The translations under genes were made by a program, and so were the position numbers. A stretch of 64,000 nt of DNA from Dermanyssus gallinae (Eukaryota > Arthropoda > Arachnida > Mesostigmata > Dermanyssidae): positions 124,001 to 188,000 of the forward strand of contig QVRM01002240.1 in NCBI GenBank assembly GCA_003439945.1. Reading direction: 5' to 3'. The stretch's first letter is position 1. Each line of letters starts with the position of its first letter. Of the stretch, positions 25,561-37,400 are shown one piece after another. Below the pieces are notes generated by a model. That model was not told the DNA's origin, searched no databases, and saw only the letters and a program-made list of their open reading frames with translations.

Positions 25561-26499
25561 GTAAAAATGAAGGTTTTTCATTCCGGACATTCTTTCTCAA
25601 AAGAAGATCCTCTGAGGTACTCTAAGTTCCCCCTCCGACTCAACTCGTCGGGAGGGCGCCGTCGCAGCTCCGCCATTTACAGGTAGGAGTTTTTCGCTTA
25701 CGGCGAATCAGTACGTGAGTTCCTGATGAAGCTTTAGATACCTAGATGTGGGTTGTCGTATGCTACTGCTCGTCCGCCTCGTCCGCATAGCAGTCCTCCT
25801 TGAGAGCCGTCCGTTCTCCTCTCTTTGTTTGGCAGTTCTTTGTCATTCAATTATGGGTGTTTAATATGTCTTCATCTGTAAACAAGTTTATAATTTCGGC
25901 CCCCATCGACCTTGTATACCTCCTCGTCGTATATTGGTTGGTTTTGGTATCACGGGGCATACTCGTATTGGTTGGTTTAGGTATCAACCGGGTGCCGGCG
26001 TGACTAGTGCAACTCAAGTCCAGCTGATTATAGGCATTTCTTGATCGTAAACCAAGTCATCGTTAAAGCTCGTACTCATCATCTTCGAAGCCCGCCTTCC
26101 TAATCGGCAACGTCGGTATATTGAAAAACTTAGTGCGACTCCTGGTTGTCGGGCCCAGTCCAGGAGTCCGCAAAAACATGGCTATCTTTGTACACTCTTC
26201 ATCTCTGCGGTTCTCCGTAGCGACGGTAAGTGTTAGTTGTAGACGACAATCGAATGCCTTGCCTCTACCAAGTTGTCATTGGTGGCCGCGCATCGCCAGA
26301 GGCCTGCGCTGAAGCGGATTCAAACCCACCGTTTAGCCTTATACAGCCATCGCTTCTTTCAGGATCGGTTACGCGCTGATACTAGCGTTCTTTCCATCTC
26401 ACTTTGGTACAATCACGTCTTGCAATTGCTTCTAAAACTAAAGGCAATTTTAAGGAGTTCATTTTAATTCCATAGCTCCTTTCGTTCCTTACGAGCTTG

Positions 26500-26660
26500 G
26501 AGTAGCCATGAGGCATATCTACAAAGCACCGAGGGTCGGAGGTGTTGAGATATCTAGGGTTTCCCCAATAGTCCTTGCGGTAGCAGTATGGCCGCTCACT
26601 CTCAGCGGTATGGTACATCACTTATTCTCAATTAGTATCGCTCAAAGAGCTGCTGCTAAA
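26500..26660 (-). repeat. SINE family C fragment
   Basis: The + strand text GAGATATCTAGGGTTTCCCC, CTCTCAGCGGTATGG and TATCGCTCAAAGA is the reverse complement of the body of the 28942 copy, in the same relative order. Confidence 0.62.
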
Positions 26661-27285
26661 GCTGAAGAAGCAGCGCGTCCTTTCCGTGGATGTTTCTGTT
26701 TAGAATAGGACTCGTGTCACCATTTGAGAAGCTAAGACCCACACGATACGGCATTTAGCAATATAAAATAAAAGAGAGAGAGAAATGCAAGTAATTTAAT
26801 AATTTATATAAAAAAATATATAAAGCAGAGAGAGGCTATTGCTTGTGTTTTGTAGAGGGACACTTGGTGATAGCGACTGAACTGCACAATAAACGAGCTT
26901 TCGGTTCAAACCCACGTTGGGATGATGATAATACTTGCTAGTTAGGCTATTTTCATCATTTTGAAACCTCCCGGCAACAAACACGCGGCTTACCAAAAAC
27001 TGCTACTGATATGTCAGTACTACTTGTAGAGTAGTATTCCCTGACGAACTTGTTTCTGCTACCCACGTTTCTGACTCGTTTCGATATACGAGGATCTGTG
27101 CTGTCCTCTTCGCCTTCTTCGTTCTGTTAATCAACTCTGAGACCAACCACCTCGAAATCTCTTCTAGCATTATCATGTGAGAGCTGTGTTTCAATATAGT
27201 GCGCACCGCACAGGACAAGACGGTGTAGGTAGGCAACACCCCACAGTAATGCTTCCACACGCCGTTGCCACAGACCCGAAATACT

Positions 27286-27474
27286 TTCTGGGCTGACTCT
27301 CAGCCAAGATTAAACGTCCATGGGACTGTTTTTCGCACTGCTTTGCATAGACGGATGACCACCCCCATGAATACAAACTGGTGCCACGGTGGGGCTCGAA
27401 CCCGCATCGCACCTATCTGGTGTCTCCTCCGGTCGCGAGGCGCAGACGAATGCACCACACCACCGGGCTCGACT
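27286..27474 (-). repeat. tRNA-derived SINE, family A
   Basis: Read on the minus strand it starts GTCGAGCCCGGTGGTGTG, has B box GGTTCGAGCCCC and ends GGCTGAGAGTCAGCCCAGAA. It is full length and moderately diverged. Confidence 0.82.
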
Positions 27475-28941
27475 ATATCGACAGATCCTACCGACAGACG
27501 CCTTAGCCGAAGCCTGCCATAATAATTGGCACAGTATTCGAATAACGATGTTGACCCGCTTCGGTGCGCTTTTCTTTTCGCTCTCTCTCTCTCTGTCTCT
27601 CGGCAGTTGATAGCCGACCAGAGCCGGCAGCGTTCAGAACTGACGGCGACCGATGAACGAACGATCTCTGAGAAGCGAACAGACACTTCGTTGTCGGCAG
27701 ACCGCGATGAAGACGCAATCAATGCGATTTAAACTTCGCGCGCATGGCAGAGCAGGAGGACCGTGGTTCATCCAGAACTCATTTGGCATTAAGATGTAAA
27801 CGAAGACAGTAGGTAGCGAAGAGACGGAGCAGCGCCGCTGCTGCTATATAAATAGTTGAATAGATAGATGGTCGCACGCTTTTGGAGGGTAACGTGGTCT
27901 CCTCTCGTCCGCTCGCCGACATACGCTAACGGGTAAGTCTTTGTACATAATACTGTATAAGATAATAATCATCATATCAATAATAATAATAATACATCAT
28001 GGACTTAGGCCTGATTGTTCTTTGCGTGGCGGCCTTGCGTTCCGCTCCTCTGCTTTGTTTGTTTCATCTCGGTTCGGTTCGGTTTTCTTTGTGCAAGACC
28101 TTTGCCCACTTTGTCCCGACAAGGGCTCTGCCGCCCACGCCAGGATCACTCCTCGATCCCGATCATGGGCCTAATCCTCTCTCTCTCTCTCTCTCTTCCC
28201 CTATTGCTCTGTTGCTTGCTCTTTCTTTCGATTGTTGGGAATGCCGCTCGATTTTGATAGTGTTTTAGTGGATCAACTGCGTGAAGCGTCCACCAACCGT
28301 CTTCGTTTGGTTTTTGTTTCTACTTTTTGTTACGCCAGTTGCGGTTGTTGTTGTTGTTGTTGTTGGTTATGCGGATGATGTGGATATTGTTTTGCTGCCG
28401 GTATTGTTGCTGTCGCTGATGTTGTTGTGGTTGTTGCTAAAATGTTGTGGTTTTAAGTGACTCAAACGCTCGATAGCTTGCTTGTTGTTGCTCGTCATCA
28501 TTCTGTTTGTTGACGTTGCCGTTTTTGTCGTCGTTGTTGTTGTTGTTGTTATTATTGTTGATGTTCTTGTTGTTGCTCACAACTGTACTGGTTACTATAT
28601 GATTAGTAGTTTTCTTTTTAGCTTTTTGTTGTTTTTGTTGCGCCCAATTTTACAGATAGCCTTTGTTCACGTTAGAAGTAAGAGGAATTGGATTGCTCCC
28701 CGTGGCCGTGTGTGTGTGAGAGCTGGATTTTACAGATCCTGAGGATCTGAACCCGAGACGAGACGCAACAAGCCCACCACATATGTGGCCTTATGTGTTA
28801 GAGATCGTGCTGCCCCGGATTTTGCGTCTGATTAATCGTTGTTGTCGTCATCGTTGTCGTTAAGATGTTCGTTAGAATTTTCGTTAGCTGATAAACTTGC
28901 CCGTTTTAGTTTTATTTCTCTTCGGCAAGTACCAATGTTAG

Positions 28942-29210
28942 TGTGGCGGCGTGGCCTAGGAGAGTAGTGCGCTGGTCATGGTTTTCATCCACCGGGGTGT
29001 CGCCGGTTCGATCCGTGTTCTTGATCGAACGTTCTTTGAGCGATGATAATTGATGATAGACCATACCGCTGAGAGCCAGCGGTCATGCTGCTACAAAGAC
29101 TGTTGGGGAAGCCCTAGATATCTTAACATGTCTGTCCGGTCCTCGGTGCATTGAATATATGCCTCAAGTTGAGTTCAAGCCCGTAGGGGACGGAGGATGG
29201 TCTAGGTACC
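28942..29210 (+). repeat. SINE family C, first of two tandem copies
   Basis: It begins GTGGCGGCGTGGCCTAGG and has B box CCGGTTCGATCC. A long body contains CCGCTGAGAGCCAGCGGTCA, CCCTAGATATCT and GGGGACGGAGGATGGTCTAG. A related copy follows within a few bases (29213-29505), with fragments at 26500, 37430, 37570 and 57700. Confidence 0.72.
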
Positions 29211-29212
29211 AA

Positions 29213-29505
29213 TGTTATCAATGTGGCGGCGTGGTGTTGGGGTTAGTGCGCTATTCCTGGTTATGATCTACCGGAATCCCCGATCCCTGCTGTTGGATGG
29301 TCGAAACTGTATTTGAGCCATGCTCATTCTAGAGAATAGATTACAGGACAATACCACGAGAGTCAGCGGCCATGCTGATGTTGCTGCTGCTGCTGCTGCC
29401 GCCACAAGCACTGTTAGACGAATCCTAGATATTGCAACATGTGGGGCCCTCGGTCCATTGAGGATGCAATGCCTTGCAGTGATTCCAAGGATGGAAGATG
29501 GTTGT
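29213..29505 (+). repeat. SINE family C, second tandem copy, diverged
   Basis: It shares GTGGCGGCGTGG, TAGTGCGCTATTCCTGGTTA, GAGAGTCAGCGGCCATGCTG and CCTAGATATTGCAACATG with the upstream copy. It carries an extra (GCT)n expansion near 29382-29400. Confidence 0.65.
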
Positions 29506-29936
29506 TAGACTCAATGACTTTGGAGCTGATTGCGTTGTTGTTGTGGCTAGTTTTGTCGATTGAGTTATTTTTCCAATAATCTCTGTCACTGGCATTTAAC
29601 TGAACTGTATTGGAATTTTAATTCTAGTTTTTATTTCGGTGTTGCTCGTTGTAAGTTGCAGTAGTAGTTGTTGTTGTTGTTTTTCCTAGTTTTATTGCTG
29701 CTGCTGCCACAATCCAGCAGCGATTTTTGTTGGCACCGGTACCGTTGTTTCGTTGTCGCTCTAGCGGCAGTATGGAAAGAAGTGACATCATCTTCCACCT
29801 TAAGTATTGATGTTAGCCCTTCATCAAGTCTGATGATGCAAGTCACAGTACCACAAACACCTCAACGACAACAATACGATAATTCTCCCACCTGGTGTAA
29901 CTACAACTACTATCACTACTGCTATGACTTTACTAC

Positions 29937-29974
<38 letters not shown>

Positions 29975-30560
29975 ATATTTCGGTGTTTCCCTACAATTGT
30001 GGGATCTAAACGTGTACCCGCCTAGGCTCACCCCCGCTCCTCAATCCATGGAGCCGATGACAGCGGCGGCGTTTCCCCTACACACTGCGAGCGAGAGTTG
30101 CTGACGTAGAAACTCACCCTCGCGCTGGTCACCCGTGTTAGCACTTATTTTGATACCTAGGTCTTTGAGGAAGATACTTGTGTTTTTGCTGATTGGGCCC
30201 ATCGTTTCCATGGCGACGGGTACGAAGTGGTATCTTTTCTCCAGGTCAGAGTATTTGCGCTTTTTTGCGATCTCAGCATGTTCGGCAACCCACCTTAACC
30301 GGGTAGCGCTATGCATCAAGTATGACGGAGCCACTGTACATGATACCGTGGCATCCCATACTAGACATTTGCCCTTAGACCATGGCGGAATGGTGACGCC
30401 GTTGGGTCTGCGTTGATTTCCGCGTGTCTGAGAGTTCTACCAGGGCTCTTAGAGCAGCTTAAAGGGTGCAGTCCGTCCTTGTCCACTGTTTTTCCACATG
30501 CCCTACACTCGTATGGCTCACATATGGGAGCGCCTATTCTTAGGGCGGCCACCATGCGGA
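29975..30560 (-). pseudogene. LINE 3' portion with (TAA)n tail
   Basis: Two minus frames cover the C terminus of an invertebrate non-LTR polyprotein. 30555-30361 has CRACGKTVDKDGLHPLSCSK and GRTLRHAEIN. 30334-30041 has KYSDLEKRYHFVPVAMETMG, then FLRQQLSLAVCRGNAAAVIG. A frameshift separates them. Below the stop, the + strand (TTA)n tract at 29938-29972 is the element's (TAA)n tail. Confidence 0.7.
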
Positions 30561-30659
30561 AGGAGATTTATTTTATTATTATTACTATTATTATTATTAT
30601 TATTTGCCTAAGTGGGCGCTTAGAGGATCGATCTTGAGACGTTCATCGATTACAGGCAC

Positions 30660-31416
30660 CAGCTTACCTTCATCACGATGATCAATCGAGGCAACAAGAA
30701 CAACAGCAACGCCAACAAAAAAACAACAACAACAACGCCAACAACAAGAACAACAACGCCAATAACAACAACAGCGTCACCAACAATACCACGCCATCTA
30801 GCTAGGCAGAGACCAACTGACACAAAACACAAACAACGAAAGCCAAATCGTTGCAGCTGCAGCAGCAGCATTACCATCCACATCGAACCACTTTCTGACT
30901 TTTCCTTGGCCTATTGTCTTTTCCATGTTGGCGGCGGTGACGACGGCGGTGGCGGTGGCGATACGGTGGTACTATGCCGTGATGATTGCCACTACACAAC
31001 AGCGCAAGCGTCTCGATGATGGTGATGCTCGACTCGACGTGCTGTGACGGTGTGCCATACCGTGCGTAACGACGGGAGAACAAGGAGGAGTGGAAGTCAA
31101 GTGGCTCCGCCGTTGCGACTGTCGGTAACCCGGCAGGCAGTGCTGTTTGGGTTCTCGTTATTTTCGTGATTGGCTTTGTCGTCGTTGTCGTCGTCGTCGT
31201 CGTTCGTCTTGTTGTTGTTGTTGTCGTCGTTGTCGTCGTCGTCAATGTTGTTGTTGCCAGGCATGACACCCATGCGTCCTGCGGCTGCCTGAGGCTCCTC
31301 CGCAGGCCGGCTTGTGCCAGGCCGGCCCTTTCTCTGTCCACTACTGGTCAGTGTCAGTAAGTCAGTGTCTCTCGTGGTCAACCACTGCCGAACAAATGAC
31401 GAGCAAGTGGCGGTAG
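30660..31416. other. CAA/GTT triplet-repeat region upstream of the zinc-finger exons
   Basis: (CAA)n at 30690-30780, (GGC/GGT) at 30930-30965 and (GTC/GTT)n at 31175-31250. It is GC-rich and could include 5' UTR of the zinc-finger gene. No frame is convincing. Confidence 0.45.
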
Positions 31417-31706
31417 GACAACAAGGCCGCCGACCAGCTTAAGCACACGGCGCCTGATCTCGCTGATCCTGCTGCTGCTGCTGCTGCTGGAGGGTTTGGT
31501 CCTTGGCTCGGACAGCCTGGCCTAGTCTGGTCTGCTTTGGCTCATCTTGTTGCTACAACAGCAACAACAACAACAACAACAACCTGGTTATCCTGTCTGC
31601 GGCTCCTTGACAGGAGACCTGTATCTCCTGTCTGTGGTCATCCTGTGAACTATTGTCTCTCTCTCTCTCTCTCTGTCTCTGTACTCGCTGTGTCTGTGGA
31701 TGATAG

Positions 31707-31978
31707 ATATTTCGACGTCGAGCCTCGCCGCCTACATCGCAACTACCACAACCATCATCAGAACCACCACCACCACCACCACAACCATCAACATCACCAA
31801 CAACATCATCACGACCGCGACGACAACGACGACGACTCAATGATGGCTGCCCTCGCTGCAGATTCGCGTACCCAGTGCCCAGCGACGTCATTGTCCGAGC
31901 GACATCCGAGGCCATGTTCTTCATCCGAAGGCCACGACTCTGACGACGATGACGATGACATGCGGCTGATGATTACCG
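31707..31978 (+). CDS. peb: zinc-finger gene, first recognised coding exon (N-terminal, start uncertain)
   Basis: The frame is open from 31417 to the donor ACCG|GTAAGC (GT at 31979). It ends in phase 1, so the split codon G|AT joins exactly to the exon at 33203. The first in-frame ATG pair is at 31840. Before it the frame encodes a His/Asn-rich run (31730-31815). A pyrimidine-rich tract followed by GATGATAG makes 31706 a possible acceptor, so the exon may start at 31707 and be coding throughout, or the ATG may lie in an exon with 5' UTR. The residues after the Met are acidic and serine-rich, ending in a DDDDDD run and MRLMIT. No domain is recognised. The exon is assigned to the gene only from its position and phase match. 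Confidence 0.6.
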
Positions 31979-34385
31979 GTAAGCAGAACTGACTAACTGC
32001 TCAGAGCTCAGTAACTAACTACTAGGTAATTAGCTACTAGCTGTATAATTGGCTGACTAAATTGCCGCCGGAGTCATGTCTCCAAAAACATGAGTGAGAG
32101 AGCGTTTTTCTTAGCGAGTGCCGGAATGTGGAGACACCGGCTCGATGGCTGGCTGACTCTCCTCTCCAAATCACATATTTGAAAATACTCTCTACAAACA
32201 GATAGATGTCTCTTTTCGAGTGTGCCATGTCGTTACACAGTCAGTTAGCCAGCCAGTCAAGCGTGTTCGATGTGCAGAGCAAAACAACGAGCAACAATCG
32301 CCCAGGAGCAGGCCCCTTTCCTAGTGTATGGTGATTTTGTTTGTATGGTGATTCGCGCCAAATCGCGCTAACCACCCCTGACTTGATGATGACACCATAA
32401 GATGGTTGCTTCTCGCGTTCGAAATAATTAGCCGAAAGTATGCTTTCAAAGCATCAATGTTGTGAGCATTCTAATACAAGCTGTATTCTACCTAACGGTT
32501 TTTTAAAGCTCTGACAACCACCTTTAGAGACGCTTGTAGCAATAGACTAAGATGCCTGTGGCACGTATACTAGTGCGTAAATGTACCCCTCGTTATCTCG
32601 TTAGTCGGCTTTATATAGGCATACCTCTCCGGCTGATGTATGTGGCAGCAGCAGCAGCTGCAACAAGAACAACAAGCAGAACCAGCAGGACTCAAACCTG
32701 CAATTGTTGATCTGTTAATTAACTGGTTTCCATGGCAACGCTTTCTTTCGAACGGCGCGTTAGCGGGCTAAAAGCAGCCTCTGCAACAAATATTCTGCTC
32801 TAAATATGTCAGCAATGCTTGAGATTTTTCCTCTTTGCCGGATTCCATGTGTGATATAAAATTGTACGGTTTTTGTTTGTATTTATGTCAGAAGTAAGTT
32901 ACGGCCAGCACCATATCACGTGACCAACAATATATCAGTGAGTGATTTGTCCTGTTTTCCGTTCTTCGATCGAACAGATAACATTGCTAGCAATCTTATT
33001 GTTTGAGGGCTAGATCGCCGGAAAGTGAGCCCGTCTTGACCTACCACGATAGGGCGCTAGTGAAGACAAAAACCGCGACCATCTTCGTTATCTCTTGTAA
33101 TTTTCTCACGTGTCGAAGGCTCTTTTGGTGACACAATTTGACACACCACTCGTTGGTGCTTGCCGCCAAGTATAGTATATACAAGGTCTATTTGCTTTTC
33201 AGATACGGAATGCGGATCGACAGGTCAGCCTGCTGAGGAAGAAGCTGAACCGGATCAACCGGGATGCTCCTCACCGGGAGCTTCACCCAAGCCTTCATCA
33301 GCCTCACCAGCTTCTTCTTCGTCGTCGTCGTCATTATCATCTTCACCCTCATTAGATCCATCTCTGACTGATCGAACAGTGGCAGCGTCAGCAGCAGCAA
33401 CAACAACAACCGCTACAACAACAGCGTCGACAGGGACAACGGCCTCAGGTCATCGGTGTCATGTGTGCGGTGAAACAGCGGCATCGGCTCATGGCCTGTC
33501 GTTGCATCTTCGACGGGTGCACGACATGATCTCGTGCACCAGTTCCCAGCTCAACCCAACCCAGCATACGTGCAAGCTGTGCGGCAAGACTCTGTCCTCG
33601 GCCAGCAGTCTTGATCGGCATATGCTCGTGCACTCTGGTGAACGACCGTTCAAATGTAAGCGTGAGAGAGAGAGAGAGATATATATATAGAGAGAGAGAG
33701 AGAGAGCGGGAAAGAGCGTGATCTCGACGGGGGTGTTTCGAACACATTTCGATTGAGGTCTACAAAGTAGGCCTATAGGCTATGTATGTGGCTCCTCATT
33801 TTCGATTCATACCTCTGTGTCCTAGCTAGACTAACAACTATACGTATGTTTATAAGTAGCTGTAGTCTGATTTATTATCACACATGTTGTGTAGAAAAAG
33901 TACAGTTAAAATATATGCATATGTATACATACACACATTTGGACTTATAAAATAATAGATATGTAAAAGCTATGAAGCTATGACGCGAGCTTGGTTATCT
34001 AGACTAGCTAGAGACGGGACTAGGGTGCAGGAGGCAGCATGGTGTCTACCGCAAGGTAGTTTACAGCGTTGACACACACAAGAGTCCGAGGGATCATGGA
34101 ACCCCGATGTCGCGCACAGTACGTGGTTTACGTGTGTTTTCACAGTGTTCCGTAGTATTGTCATGATTTGTTCTAATTTTTTTTTCGACTGTTCAGTGCC
34201 TAGAAGGAATGAACGTGGCTTGGCATAATGAGCAAACCTCATGTGTGGTGTCAGCCGTATCAACTACATACCCACCCTTAACTCTTCTTAGTGCTCTGTC
34301 TCAACTTTTGATGACCTGACTTCCAACACACAAACAATGGAATTGATGAGTTATTGGTGTGTGCACATCTGGCGAAATATGTATG

Positions 34386-34420
<35 letters not shown>

Positions 34421-37400
34421 GCAAGGCATTCACGTTATAATACAAACAATGCGCGATTAACTTACCACTATGAGTCAAGCCCGGTAGCGTGGTGCATTCG
34501 CGTGCGTCTCACGACTGGAGGGGACCCATGTGCGCGGGTTCGAGCCCGTTGCACATTTGTATTTATTTGGAATCAGTCTTACGAAGCGGATGCGAAAGCA
34601 GTCCCGTGGACGTTGTTAAATGTTGGCTGAGGGTCAGCCCGAAAAAAGAGATACATAAATACTAACCGTCTGTTAGCTAACCAACTCACCCGTGTAGAAC
34701 ATTGGCCTTGATAACGTGTCGTTTCGTTGCTCGGGGGCAAAACAGGCAAGATCTGCGGAATGGCATTCACGACGAACGGAAACATGCATCGGCATATGAG
34801 AACTCACAGCGGCGCGCCCCTGATTGCGCCCCTGCTGGGCCAGCTTCAGGCGCAGGTTCAAAAGGCGTCGTCGCCGTCGTCCTCGCAGGGCTCGCACGGG
34901 TCGCCGCCTGTGGTCGCGCCCGTTACGGGCGGCGGGCGACACCCGCGTGCTGCGTCCGCATCGATCACGGTGCGAACGACGCCACCCCCGACCAGCCCAC
35001 AGGACTACCGCTGCCTCGTGTGCGGACGACTCTTCTTGAGCAAGACGGCGCTCGAGAAACACGTGCACGTGGCGCATGACGACCCGCCCGTCTCGTGTCC
35101 GAAGTGCTTTGCCAGATGCAACGCCTATTCGGTGTTGATCAGCGGCCTGCATACGTGCATCGAGCAGACGGCAATGTCGGATGGCTTCAGTACCAACAAC
35201 AGCAGCAGCAACAGCATGATGTCGAACTTCAACGATCTCACGCACGTCGACTTCTCGTGCAGCAAGTTCGCCTTGATCGCGGCAGTCGAGTGCGATCGGC
35301 GACCGCGGCGCTGTGTCTCGACCTCGACTTCGGCCGGCGGTGGCGGGGGCAGCCGTCACGACTGCGAACGCTGTGCGCGGTCGTTTCCGTCGAGCGACGC
35401 GCTCGACATCCACCGGCAGCGTCACGACGAGCGTCAGACGTTCTGCGTCGCCTGCCGAACGTCGTACGCGACCAGCGCCGCTCTTCAGCGGCACCAGGCT
35501 GAGCGTCATCGCGAGGTCGCCGACGACAAAGGCCGCCTCGTGGCCGCCCTCCAGCTTCACGCTACGAACGCGGCCGCTCGTCGACATGACCTCAGCGATG
35601 TGCAGACGTTGCTCAGTCTTGCCAATACGGTGCCGAAGTTGTCACCATCGCCAGCCAGAGCAGTGTCCGTGGGGCCGGCCACGGGCCGACTACTGACCAT
35701 CAAAGCGACGTCTGCGTCGCCGGCAACAACAACGGCAGCAGCAGGTGGTGCAGTGCTTGCGGCAGAGCCCCCGATGGCGTTGACCCCGCCTCTCGCTCAA
35801 GTCGCCCTTACTGGCGGGGGCGGCGTACACTCGTCGGAGAATTCGTGCGATTCGCTCAGCGATCTTGCTGCTGCTGGTTCTGCTGCTGCTGGAGCAGCGA
35901 TGCTGATTGCCGCCGACAAAGGGCCAATGGTGGTGGTGGGGGGCGCCAAGAACCGAGCGGGTGTATCGGGACGCGACTCCACGTGCACCATGTGCGGGCT
36001 GATGTTTAAGAGCGTGCAGCTGCTCAAGCGGCATTTACAGCTGCACGTGAACGCGCCGTTCGCCTGCACGCTGTGTCCGTACATCAGCACGGACAAAAGC
36101 ACGCTCGTGCGCCACCTGCGAACGCACAACGGCGAGCGGCCGTTCCAGTGTGCGATCTGCAAGTACGCCTTCACGACGAAGGCCAACTGTGAGCGGCACG
36201 TTCGCAAGCGGCACAACAAGCAGACAAAGGTCAGTCCATCACCCAGCCAGTCAGTCAGGTAGTCAGTTCTTGCTTATGAATGAAGAAGCGAATGCCATTC
36301 TAGGTCTCTTTCTCTCATTATCATCATCAAGATAATAGAGTGCTAATCTTACAAACTCACAATCACAACATGACATCTCCTACATCTACAGTCTTTGTTG
36401 TGGGTTGCCCGTCTTGAACTTCATATGTCTGCTTCTGCGCGGCACGGCGTGAAAATCGATAGGCAGGGGCGATTAAGTGAGCAGCGACAATAATTAACCC
36501 CTATTTGATTGTCGAGCATTAAATGAACTTTGAGTGAATAATTACGAGTTTTGTCGACAGCAGCAGTAAGAGAAGCCTATCAGCCTATTGGGGCAAATGC
36601 TTTCCAACAAGCGCGAAGGAATCGTTTCCCGATAATTTTCCTCCATATTACGTGCCGTTGTAAACCGTTGAGGTTGTAGACGGTGCTGCTAAACGGATGC
36701 AGATGCCTAATATAATATAAACGGTGGTAGACGACGAGCAGTTAAGTGTCAATTACAATATCAACAAGATAGAAAAACGTTACATTGTTAACACAGCGAA
36801 GGGGCAAATCGACAAAAAGGGAGTCTACGAGTAGGAGGAGAACAATTGAAGAAGTTATTGTTTCGCGTAACACCAACGACGACGAACCTTAACATCAACT
36901 CGTCGAAAGAGCAGAGCGGAAGCCGTCGTATATGCTAAAAATATTCTATAAATCTGCCCCTTAGGATAGAATCCGTAAATCAGCTTCTGTACTTTCTTTC
37001 GAGGGGCGTGGGGCCAGACCTGGTTTACTGCAAGCAGAGAGTGCAATCCAAACTAATTTTAGAAAACCTTTATTGCGTTACTTTTTGTAAGATCATAAGG
37101 GGAGACAGATGCCGAGGATTTGGCAACTACTGGCGATTTAATTGATATTTAATAGAAACAATGGCGATGAGAGCTTCGTTGATAGTTGGTTACAAATGAG
37201 TCGAGTACTTTCCGCCAGAGCAATTTGGCTTCCATAGAAGTCGAGCAACACTTCTTGCAATCCGTAGCTACAATATGACATCAAACGAGCTGTGAGGGAA
37301 TTTGCGTTCCTTGAAAGTGCCAGAAAAATATTCTGGAGGAGGCAAAAGTCAGAGGCTCGATCTCGAGCGTAATTTTTTTTTTGCCAAGTTGCCTCACTGT

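Noticed and set aside
34673..35587. 304-residue open frame on the minus strand
   Set aside because: It lies antisense to the strongly supported zinc-finger exon. Its composition (Arg/Val/Ala-rich) is a by-product of GC-rich third codon positions, with no domain.
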